Part shown: piece after piece, positions 13,652 through 19,980 of the stretch | How positions within the stretch are numbered: position 1 is the first letter of the stretch | Layout of the letters: each line of letters opens with the position of its first letter | Source: Bacillota bacterium | Lineage (GTDB): Bacteria; Bacillota_A; Clostridia; Lachnospirales; Bianqueaceae | DNA length: 19,980 bases | Assembly (NCBI GenBank): GCA_017420625.1 | Contig: JAFOIR010000038.1 | Span: forward strand, 1-19,980 | Direction: 5' to 3' | Program-made: the position numbers and the translations under genes | Notes under the pieces: model-generated | What the model was told of the DNA's origin: nothing | What the model saw: only the letters and a program-made list of their open reading frames with translations | Databases searched by the model: none

Positions 13652-15373
13652 ATGGAGAACAACGAACTGGAGAGGATGGCGCTGTATTATAAAGCGCTGG
13701 ACTGCTATAAACGCAGGGACCCTGAATCCCACGATGAAGGATTCCTGTTTCTTCAGGAAGCTGCCGAAAAGGGAAGCAGTGATGCGATGAAACTGATCGG
13801 CGTTCTGAAGATGAGCGGTCAGTATGACCCCTACCCGAAAAAAGACCTGCCCTCTGCGGTCGAGTGGTATCGCAAAGCGGCTGAAGCCGGCGATGAAGAG
13901 GCTATGTATTGGCTGAGCCAGTGCTACGAGATGGGAATGGGCGTCAAGGTTTCGAAACGAGAAGCCAAGAAGTGGCGCAAGGAAGCGATCGCTCACGGCT
14001 TTGAACTGGATGAGCCGGAACCGGAGGAAAAGCAGCCTGCTCCCAAACCGACACCAAAGCCAGCGCCCAAACCGGCAAAGCAGCCAGCAGTTGAGGAGAC
14101 AAAACCTGTAAACCGCCCTGCAGTCCAGGCTGAGATGCCCAAACCCGCAGCCAGGCCTGCAGAAGGGACCGAGCAGACAGCTCGTTTGCCGGTTATCTCT
14201 GAAGAGGAGAAGCCTGAGATTAAACCTGCTCCTAAAAAACCGGAAGAGGAAGTTAAACCCTTGGAGCCCCTTTCCGAACGAGCGGTGGATGTAAAGTCGA
14301 TCCTGACCGGAAAGGGAAAAGACGCTGCCGGCCAGAGCACGGCGGAAGAAGAAGCAAAAAGCGCAGCAGCCAGAGCGGCCGCCTATCAGAAGGTCGCCAT
14401 GCCGGCTGTCATTGATTTTGCCAGCGATGTTAAAGAAGCCGATCGGCGCGATGATGAAGATGCTCATCTTTTCTCTGATTCCTATCAGCGTGCTTCGCTT
14501 TTCCGCGGAATCAGTACCGGAATCATCATTGGCATTGTACTGATGGGTATTTTGTATCTGGTGATTCATTCCGTCATTGATACACAGCAGGCGATCGCAC
14601 TTTTCCTTGGTGCGACCGGTGTCGTCCTGCTGATCGGTGTCGCACTCGGTGCGATCTGGGGCATTAAGCGGGCTGGTTCCAGATATCAGAAGGAAGACGC
14701 ATACCGGAAGACCGCTTTTTATCAGTCCTTCCATGCGGATCTTTCTTCCATGAACGAGCAGCAGTCCTGGTGTTACCGGATCTATCGGAGCATGGAAAAG
14801 AATTATCTGCCTGTCAGCAACCGGAAAGTTCCGGATCTGACCCATGTGCGGGAATACCGCGGCGCCATGTATCCGGGATGGGTCTTTGGAACCGGTACCG
14901 ATGACAACCGGCCGGAGTTTGTCTTCCTGACAGACCGTGCCATCTATGTCATCTGCACCAGATATCTGAAAGGCAAGCTGACCGGAACCTATAAGGATCT
15001 GGACTGGATGCTGGAAGTGCCGGAAGATAGGGAAGGACTGGTAAAAGTGGAAAACCTGGTCATTCGAAACGAACTGCAGACGGAGCGTCTTAGGGCAGAG
15101 CTCAGCCGCGTTTCGAAGATCCCGATCGGAGATATTCCATTTTACAATATCGTATTTCTGAATGATGAAGTAGATATCTCAGGGCTGAGAGTCATCGGCG
15201 GGGCGGAAAAAACCATGCTGGTGCAGGGCCCTTACGATAAACTGAGGATCGCGATCGGCGGCAAGGAAAGCACGATCCATACTCATGGCGTGCGGCTCGA
15301 TGCCGTGATCGATGCGTTCGGTACACTCGGATCCGAATGGCTGCACAGAGAACTGGCGGCCAATCCCAGGTAA
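13652..15373 (+). CDS. Membrane protein with Sel1 repeats, Pro-rich linker and C-terminal NERD-like domain
   Basis: This 573-residue protein is unusual. Residues about 25-115 form Sel1/TPR-like repeats (EWYRKAAEAGDEEAMYWLSQ and a preceding copy). Residues 120-205 are a Pro, Lys, Glu-rich linker with KPxPKPAPKP repeats. Two membrane helices lie at about 287-307 and 314-337, so the Sel1 part and the C-terminal part are both on one side, most likely the cytosol. The C-terminal part (about 395-555) has the strand order of a NERD nuclease-related domain: EFVFLTDRAIYVICTRYLKG (422-441) then a helix rich in charged residues and IPFYNIVFLNDE. The catalytic residues expected in NERD seem lost: Asp to E422, Glu to C435, Lys to R437. 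The ATG at 13652 has only a moderate upstream GGTGAGG. The NERD call is by eye and needs a profile search. Confidence 0.8.
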   Translation: MENNELERMALYYKALDCYKRRDPESHDEGFLFLQEAAEKGSSDAMKLIGVLKMSGQYDPYPKKDLPSAVEWYRKAAEAGDEEAMYWLSQCYEMGMGVKVSKREAKKWRKEAIAHGFELDEPEPEEKQPAPKPTPKPAPKPAKQPAVEETKPVNRPAVQAEMPKPAARPAEGTEQTARLPVISEEEKPEIKPAPKKPEEEVKPLEPLSERAVDVKSILTGKGKDAAGQSTAEEEAKSAAARAAAYQKVAMPAVIDFASDVKEADRRDDEDAHLFSDSYQRASLFRGISTGIIIGIVLMGILYLVIHSVIDTQQAIALFLGATGVVLLIGVALGAIWGIKRAGSRYQKEDAYRKTAFYQSFHADLSSMNEQQSWCYRIYRSMEKNYLPVSNRKVPDLTHVREYRGAMYPGWVFGTGTDDNRPEFVFLTDRAIYVICTRYLKGKLTGTYKDLDWMLEVPEDREGLVKVENLVIRNELQTERLRAELSRVSKIPIGDIPFYNIVFLNDEVDISGLRVIGGAEKTMLVQGPYDKLRIAIGGKESTIHTHGVRLDAVIDAFGTLGSEWLHRELAANPR

Positions 15374-15394
15374 AAGAAAAGGAGACAGACTAAG

Positions 15395-17980
15395 TTGGGA
15401 ATTTTAGAAAAACTCTTCGGTAAAACATCGGATAAGGAGATCCGCAGGATCGAACCGATCGTGAATAAGGTCATGGGATTGGAAAGCACCATGGAGGCGC
15501 TCTCCGACGAGGCCCTGGCTCATAAAACTGTAGAATTCAGAGAACGGCTTGGCAAGGGAGAAACGCTGGACGATCTTCTGCCGGAGGCATTTGCTGTCGT
15601 CCGCGAAGCCGCCTGGCGAACCCTTCAGATGAAACCGTTCCGTGTTCAGGTCATCGGCGGCATCATCCTGCATCAAGGGCGTATCGCCGAGATGAGGACT
15701 GGTGAAGGTAAGACGCTTGTTGCAACACTGCCGGTTTATCTGAATGCACTGGAAGGAAAAGGCGTACATGTCGTCACGGTCAATGATTACCTGGCCAATC
15801 GTGACGCAGAGTGGATGGGACAGGTCTACCGGTTTCTCGGGCTTACCGTTGGCTGCATTCTGAACGGACTTTCGAACGATGAGCGCCGGGCGGCCTATGC
15901 CTGTGACATCACCTACGGAACGAACAATGAATTCGGTTTCGACTACCTTCGTGACAACATGGTCGTTTACCAGAAACAGCTGGTACAAAGAGATCTGCAC
16001 TATGCTCTGATCGACGAGTGTGACTCGGTCCTGATCGATGAAGCGAGAACTCCTCTGATCATTTCCGGTTCTTCCGGCAAATCCACGAGCCTCTATCAGC
16101 AGGCAGACCTTCTGGCTTCTCAGCTGAAGAAAGGCCGTGTGATCGGTGATACCAGCAAGATGGCGGAACTCATGAACGAGGAGATCATCGAAGAAGGTGA
16201 TTTCATCGTGGATGAGAAAGCCAAATCCTGTACGCTGACTCAGCAGGGTGTTGCAAGAGCTGAGCAGTTCTTCCATATTCCGAACCTTTCCGATCCGGAA
16301 AATGCAGAGATCGTTCATCACATCAATATCGCCCTGAAGGCGAACTACCTGATGTTCAAGGACCGCGATTATGTCGTGAAAGACGGACAGATCATCATCG
16401 TTGATGAATTCACCGGACGTATGATGCCGGGCCGCCGCTATTCCGATGGTCTGCATCAGGCTATTGAAGCCAAGGAAAAGGTCGAGGTCAAGCGAGAGTC
16501 CAAGACGCTGGCTACCATCACCTTCCAGAACTTCTTCAATAAATACAAGAAGAAGGCCGGTATGACCGGTACCGCTAAGACAGAAGAGATCGAGTTCGAA
16601 GAGATCTACGGCATGGACGTCGTGGAAATCCCCACGAACAAGCCGGTCGTCAGAAAAGACATGCCGGACGTTGTCTTCCGTACTCAGAAAGAAAAATTCC
16701 GGGCGGTCGTTCGGGATATCATCGAGACGCATTCGACCGGACAGCCGGTACTGGTGGGTACCATCAGTATCGAAACATCCGAGCTCGTCAGCAAAATGCT
16801 GAAGAGAGAAGGCATTGCTCATAACGTGCTGAATGCCAAGTTCCACGAGCGTGAGGCGCAGATCGTCGCTGAAGCCGGTCAGGCCGGCGCTGTCACGATC
16901 GCCACGAACATGGCCGGCCGTGGTACCGATATCAAGCTGGGCGAAGGCGTAGCAGCTCTCGGCGGTCTGAAGATCATCGGTACGGAGCGTCATGAAGCTC
17001 GTCGTATTGATAACCAGCTGCGTGGCCGTGCCGGACGTCAGGGAGACCCCGGTGCTTCCCGTTTCTACGTTTCCATGGAAGATGATCTGATGAGAATCTT
17101 CGGTGGAGAGCGGATGCAGAAAGTGCTGGAAACCTTCCGGATCCCGGAGGATCAACCCATTGAGGATAAGATGTTCTCCGGCGCGATCGAGCGTGCCCAG
17201 AAACGCGTGGAGGAAAACAACTTCGGTATCCGCCGTCGCCTCCTGGAATATGATCAGGTCATGAATGAGCAGCGTGAGACGATCTATGCAGAACGCCGCC
17301 GTGTTCTGATGGGAGAAAACCTGAAGGATGATCTGCTTCGTCAGATGGATGGCGTGATCGCAGCGGAGGTAAACAATGTTACCGCCGGCACCAAATATCC
17401 GGAAGAGTGGAATATGGCTGATCTGAATACCGAGATCCGCCGTGTGATTCCGTTCCCGAAGGAGATCTCCGTCGCTGATGAACTCGAGACCATTACCCCC
17501 GAGAAACTCACGGAGCGTCTGCAGGAAGAGGCAAGAGAACTGTACGAGGCAAAGGAACAGGAGATCGAACCGGAGCGGATGCGTGAAGTCGAGCGGATGA
17601 TCCTGCTTAGAAGTGTGGACACCCTTTGGACGGATCACCTGGATGTCATGGATCAGATGCGTCAGGGCATCAGCCTGCAGGCATTTGCCCAGAAGAATCC
17701 GCTGGATGAATACCGGCTGCTTGGCTTTGACATGTTCGAGGAACTGAATGAAAATATCATCCGGACGACGATCCATGGGCTGTTCACAGTCCATCTGGTG
17801 GAGAAGGAAGAAGTCGAACGAAAAGAAGTCGGTAAGAATATTTCGACCAACCGCGGCGGTGAAGGCACGCAGGTGAAGAAACCGGTGAAACGCGCCGATA
17901 AGAAGATCGGCCGCAATGATCCGTGTCCCTGCGGCAGCGGAAAGAAATACAAAAACTGCCACGGAAGATTCGAACAATGA
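15395..17980 (+). CDS. secA: Preprotein translocase ATPase SecA
   Basis: This 861-residue protein is the ATP motor that pushes unfolded preproteins through SecYEG. Walker A is MRTGEGKT (100-107) and the Walker B/DEAD-like box is [20 protein letters not shown] (205-224), with Cys209 where most SecAs have Val or Ala. [31 protein letters not shown] and the two-helix finger region are all present. The C-terminal zinc-binding SEC-C tail, C844-x-C846-x8-C855-H856, is complete and binds SecB or ribosomes. The start is a TTG at 15395, preceded by AAAGGAGAC at a good distance and giving the canonical [10 protein letters not shown]-terminus; no ATG fits. The downstream prfB, 24 bases away, is the classical neighbour in Bacillota. 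Confidence 0.99.
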   Translation: MGILEKLFGKTSDKEIRRIEPIVNKVMGLESTMEALSDEALAHKTVEFRERLGKGETLDDLLPEAFAVVREAAWRTLQMKPFRVQVIGGIILHQGRIAEMRTGEGKTLVATLPVYLNALEGKGVHVVTVNDYLANRDAEWMGQVYRFLGLTVGCILNGLSNDERRAAYACDITYGTNNEFGFDYLRDNMVVYQKQLVQRDLHYALIDECDSVLIDEARTPLIISGSSGKSTSLYQQADLLASQLKKGRVIGDTSKMAELMNEEIIEEGDFIVDEKAKSCTLTQQGVARAEQFFHIPNLSDPENAEIVHHINIALKANYLMFKDRDYVVKDGQIIIVDEFTGRMMPGRRYSDGLHQAIEAKEKVEVKRESKTLATITFQNFFNKYKKKAGMTGTAKTEEIEFEEIYGMDVVEIPTNKPVVRKDMPDVVFRTQKEKFRAVVRDIIETHSTGQPVLVGTISIETSELVSKMLKREGIAHNVLNAKFHEREAQIVAEAGQAGAVTIATNMAGRGTDIKLGEGVAALGGLKIIGTERHEARRIDNQLRGRAGRQGDPGASRFYVSMEDDLMRIFGGERMQKVLETFRIPEDQPIEDKMFSGAIERAQKRVEENNFGIRRRLLEYDQVMNEQRETIYAERRRVLMGENLKDDLLRQMDGVIAAEVNNVTAGTKYPEEWNMADLNTEIRRVIPFPKEISVADELETITPEKLTERLQEEARELYEAKEQEIEPERMREVERMILLRSVDTLWTDHLDVMDQMRQGISLQAFAQKNPLDEYRLLGFDMFEELNENIIRTTIHGLFTVHLVEKEEVERKEVGKNISTNRGGEGTQVKKPVKRADKKIGRNDPCPCGSGKKYKNCHGRFEQ

Positions 17981-18004
17981 AAAAAGGATAATAGCGAGGC
18001 AATA

Positions 18005-19114
18005 ATGCTGGAATTTGACAATTTGAAGCTGGAGATGGAGAAATACCGGCCGCAGATTTCTGAGCTTGCGGAAGCGCTCCATCTGGACCGCCTGAGACTT
18101 CGGGTGGAAGAACTGGAACACAAACAGATGGAACCCGGATTCTGGGATGATCCCGAGAAAAGTTCGAAGATCGTACAGGAAGCAGGTTCTGTCAAACGCC
18201 GTCTGGATGAGTTCGAGAGTCTGAAACAGGCTTTTGAAGATGCGGAAGCTCTGATCGAGATGGGGCAGGAGGAAGAAGATGTCTCTCTGGCTGAAGAAGC
18301 AGAAGAGGAGATCAAGTCTTTCAGAGAGCAGTACGAAAAACTGCGTCTTACGACCCTGCTTACCGGTGAGTTCGATGCCAAGAACGCCATCCTGACGCTT
18401 CATGCCGGTGCGGGCGGAACCGAGGCCTGCGACTGGACGAGTATGCTGTACCGCATGTATACCCGCTGGGCAGAGAAGCACGGCTACAGCATTGAACTGC
18501 TGGACTATCAGGAAGGTGATGAAGCTGGCATTAAGGGCGTTACGATCCAGATCAATGGCGAAAACGCCTATGGTTATCTTCGCTCAGAGAAGGGCGTCCA
18601 CCGTCTGGTGCGCATTTCTCCTTTCGATGCAGCAGGCCGCCGCCATACATCCTTCAGTTCCTGTGATCTGATGCCGGAACTCGATGAAGATGTGGAAGTG
18701 GATCTGAACATGGACGATCTTCGCATCGATGTGTTCCGTTCCAGCGGTGCCGGCGGACAGAAGGTCAACAAGACTTCTTCGGCTATCCGAATCACCCATA
18801 TTCCTACCGGTATCGTTGTGCAGTGCCAGAATGAGCGGTCACAGTACCAGAACAAGGACAAGGCAATGCAGATGATCAAGGCCAAGCTGTATCAGTTGGA
18901 AAAAGAAAAACAGGCTGGCCGGCTTTCGGATATCCGCGGCGAAGTCATGGACAATGCCTTCGGTTCGCAGATCCGTTCCTATGTCTTCCACCCCTATACG
19001 ATGGTCAAGGACCTTCGTACGCAGGAGGAGACCGGCAATATCCAGGCCGTTATGGATGGAGAGCTGGACAACTTTATGAACGCCTATCTGGCCTGGTCTG
19101 CCAATCAGCAATAA
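18005..19114 (+). CDS. prfB: Peptide chain release factor 2 (no programmed frameshift)
   Basis: This 369-residue protein ends translation at UGA and UAA codons. The anticodon-like tripeptide SPF is in VRISPFDAAGRRHTSF, which separates RF2 from RF1 (PxT). The catalytic GGQ is in SSGAGGQKVNKTSS and triggers peptide release. Length and N-terminal helices fit RF2. In many bacteria prfB contains an in-frame UGA near codon 26 with a +1 slippage site that autoregulates RF2; here the corresponding stretch EALHLDRLRL reads straight through without a stop, so this copy is not frameshift-controlled. The ATG at 18005 follows GCGAGG. It sits 24 bases behind secA, and the next lipoprotein gene starts 4 bases after its stop. 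Confidence 0.98.
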   Translation: MLEFDNLKLEMEKYRPQISELAEALHLDRLRLRVEELEHKQMEPGFWDDPEKSSKIVQEAGSVKRRLDEFESLKQAFEDAEALIEMGQEEEDVSLAEEAEEEIKSFREQYEKLRLTTLLTGEFDAKNAILTLHAGAGGTEACDWTSMLYRMYTRWAEKHGYSIELLDYQEGDEAGIKGVTIQINGENAYGYLRSEKGVHRLVRISPFDAAGRRHTSFSSCDLMPELDEDVEVDLNMDDLRIDVFRSSGAGGQKVNKTSSAIRITHIPTGIVVQCQNERSQYQNKDKAMQMIKAKLYQLEKEKQAGRLSDIRGEVMDNAFGSQIRSYVFHPYTMVKDLRTQEETGNIQAVMDGELDNFMNAYLAWSANQQ

Positions 19115-19118
19115 TATC

Positions 19119-19820
19119 ATGAAAAAGTTATGGAAAAGAGTTGCCGCTGTGATTGTCATGGCGGCACTCCTTATCAGCCTGACAGGCTGCGGTATGACTG
19201 TTCGGATCTACGGGAAACCGCTCGATTCTCTTTCCGATATTGACCACGGTTATGGAATCATCTACCTGACACAGATCATGGATGCGTTTCGTGCAGATGA
19301 CCTTGAGACAGTCAATGATATGGGCTATCATGCAGGGCTGGAAGATGCGGAGACCTTCGAGGGCTTGTTTGAAGAGTGGCATGAGCTTTCTTCTGTCTAT
19401 GGTCAGCCGGAGAGTATATTTATCTCGGAAGGCTATCAGTATGGAAACGAAAAAGCCTATATTGGTGAAATGGAGATGGAAAACGGCGGCAGTCTGATGC
19501 TGGCTCTTCTCTTTACTTCCAATGATGAACTGGCGCTGGCGGATCTGTATGAAACGGAAAAAGGTTTTTGGAGCCGGATCTTTGTTCCGGAGAGTGTAGC
19601 CGAAGAGGAGATCACTCTGGGTGAAGGTACCGATTTTCCGCTTTCGGCAAAGATCACCTATCCGAAAAATATGGCGGAGGGAGAAAAACTTCCCGCCGTT
19701 GTTCTCGTTGACGGTGACGGCCGGACCGATCCGGATCTCATATCCATGGTATTGCCGCCGTCACCGCCAACGAGAACAACGGCGGGAAGTTTTTCTCCCT
19801 CCTCCATATCTTTCGGATAG
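19119..19820 (+). CDS. Lipoprotein with start of an alpha/beta-hydrolase domain; 3' part disrupted by an inverted repeat
   Basis: As written, this frame gives 233 residues, but only about the first 200-210 look genuine. A signal peptide ends in the lipobox LTGC with C24 as the lipidated residue. Residues 40-120 form a small alpha/beta region like the N-terminal accessory domain of secreted hydrolases. ITLGEGTDFPLSAKITYPKN and LPAVVLVDGDG (about 165-201) resemble the first strands of alpha/beta hydrolases of the dienelactone-hydrolase type, whose catalytic Ser, Asp and His would come later. From 19758 the DNA is the reverse complement of 19498-19720, so the Pro/Ser-rich ending (PPSPPTRTTAGSFSP) is antisense sequence. 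The frame starts 4 bases after prfB with no clear Shine-Dalgarno, suggesting coupling. No complete hydrolase is present here. Confidence 0.7.
   Translation: MKKLWKRVAAVIVMAALLISLTGCGMTVRIYGKPLDSLSDIDHGYGIIYLTQIMDAFRADDLETVNDMGYHAGLEDAETFEGLFEEWHELSSVYGQPESIFISEGYQYGNEKAYIGEMEMENGGSLMLALLFTSNDELALADLYETEKGFWSRIFVPESVAEEEITLGEGTDFPLSAKITYPKNMAEGEKLPAVVLVDGDGRTDPDLISMVLPPSPPTRTTAGSFSPSSISFG
19498..19720 (+). repeat. Inverted repeat arm 1 (sense copy of the lipoprotein gene)
   Basis: This 223-base stretch of the lipoprotein gene (codons 127-200) reappears reverse-complemented at 19758-19980. By eye only four positions differ (19622, 19668, 19675, 19711), all in the half nearer the centre; the outer 124 bases are identical. 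The arm stops being palindromic at 19721. Confidence 0.95.
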
Positions 19821-19980
19821 GTGATCTTTGCCGAAAGCGGAAAATCGGTACCTTCGCCCAGAGTGATCTCCTCTTCGGCTATACTCTCCGGAACAAAGAT
19901 CCGGCTCCAAAAACCTTTTTCCGTTTCATACAGATCCGCCAGCGCCAGTTCATCATTGGAAGTAAAGAGAAGAGCCAGCA
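19758..19980 (-). repeat. Inverted repeat arm 2 (antisense copy, runs to window edge)
   Basis: Read on the minus strand this arm encodes the same stretch as arm 1, up to LPAVVLVGGDGG, with three amino acid changes (N to D, A to E, D to G) and one silent change. It then continues into a different sequence in the 37-base spacer 19721-19757. Because it reaches the last base of the window, the true arm may be longer. It is either a contig fold-back from a strain variant or a real inverted partial duplication. Confidence 0.92.

Noticed and set aside
13604..14845. Antisense open frame of about 413 codons opposite the Sel1/NERD-like gene
   Set aside because: The product is a low-complexity mirror of the Pro/Lys-rich linker, without initiation signals; the plus-strand gene explains the DNA.
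15404..18481. A very long antisense open frame (about 1025 codons) opposite secA and prfB
   Set aside because: It lies opposite two unmistakable conserved genes, has no Shine-Dalgarno or promoter and no recognisable motif; it is a by-product of the codon use of the sense genes.
19758..19820. Pro/Ser-rich C-terminal tail of the last lipoprotein
   Set aside because: It is a translation of the antisense arm of the inverted repeat, not an evolved tail.

Overview
The window looks like chromosomal DNA of a Bacillota (Firmicutes) bacterium of medium GC, perhaps a gut anaerobe. Supporting signs are strong purine-rich Shine-Dalgarno sites, sigma-A-type promoters (several with a TACAAT -10), a LytTR response regulator, the secA-prfB gene order, Hsp33, a threonine-to-glycine pathway and sugar-catabolism genes. 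The genus cannot be fixed from the sequence; an Erysipelotrichia-like or clostridial origin is only a guess. Gene density is high, no gap exceeds 300 bases, and no tRNA, rRNA, CRISPR array, prophage or insertion sequence was seen.

Layout. (a) 1-759, minus: the N-terminal part of an alpha-L-rhamnosidase-like glycosidase that runs off the left edge. (b) 920-3387, plus: a probable three-gene operon of a SAM methyltransferase, the redox chaperone Hsp33 and an orphan LytTR response regulator. (c) 3496-5814, plus: tdh and kbl, converting threonine to glycine plus acetyl-CoA, with a cluster of RNA hairpins at their junction and a bidirectional terminator after kbl. (d) 5888-8315, minus: pyruvate kinase followed by a TIM-barrel sugar isomerase/epimerase. 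(e) 8481-10456, plus: a Gfo/Idh/MocA oxidoreductase and a second TIM-barrel isomerase, divergent from pyk and closed by a terminator. (f) 10627 to the right edge, plus: an unbroken run of eight genes: serine hydrolase, lipoprotein, queG, CYTH protein, a Sel1/membrane protein with a NERD-like tail, secA, prfB and a second lipoprotein.

How the genes fit together. Blocks d and e read as a carbohydrate module: the oxidoreductase and two isomerases are the usual kit for an oxidised sugar or polyol intermediate, and pyruvate kinase is the glycolytic exit. Block f mixes housekeeping functions (protein export, translation termination, tRNA queuosine) with envelope proteins, with small gaps or overlaps that suggest co-transcription.

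Points most worth a second look. The right end is a near-perfect inverted repeat (two 223-base arms, 37-base spacer) that turns the last lipoprotein/hydrolase gene back on itself; this is either an assembly fold-back or a real inverted duplication. The 573-residue membrane protein at 13652-15373 carries what looks like a catalytically dead NERD nuclease-like domain behind Sel1 repeats and two membrane helices. prfB lacks the usual programmed frameshift.
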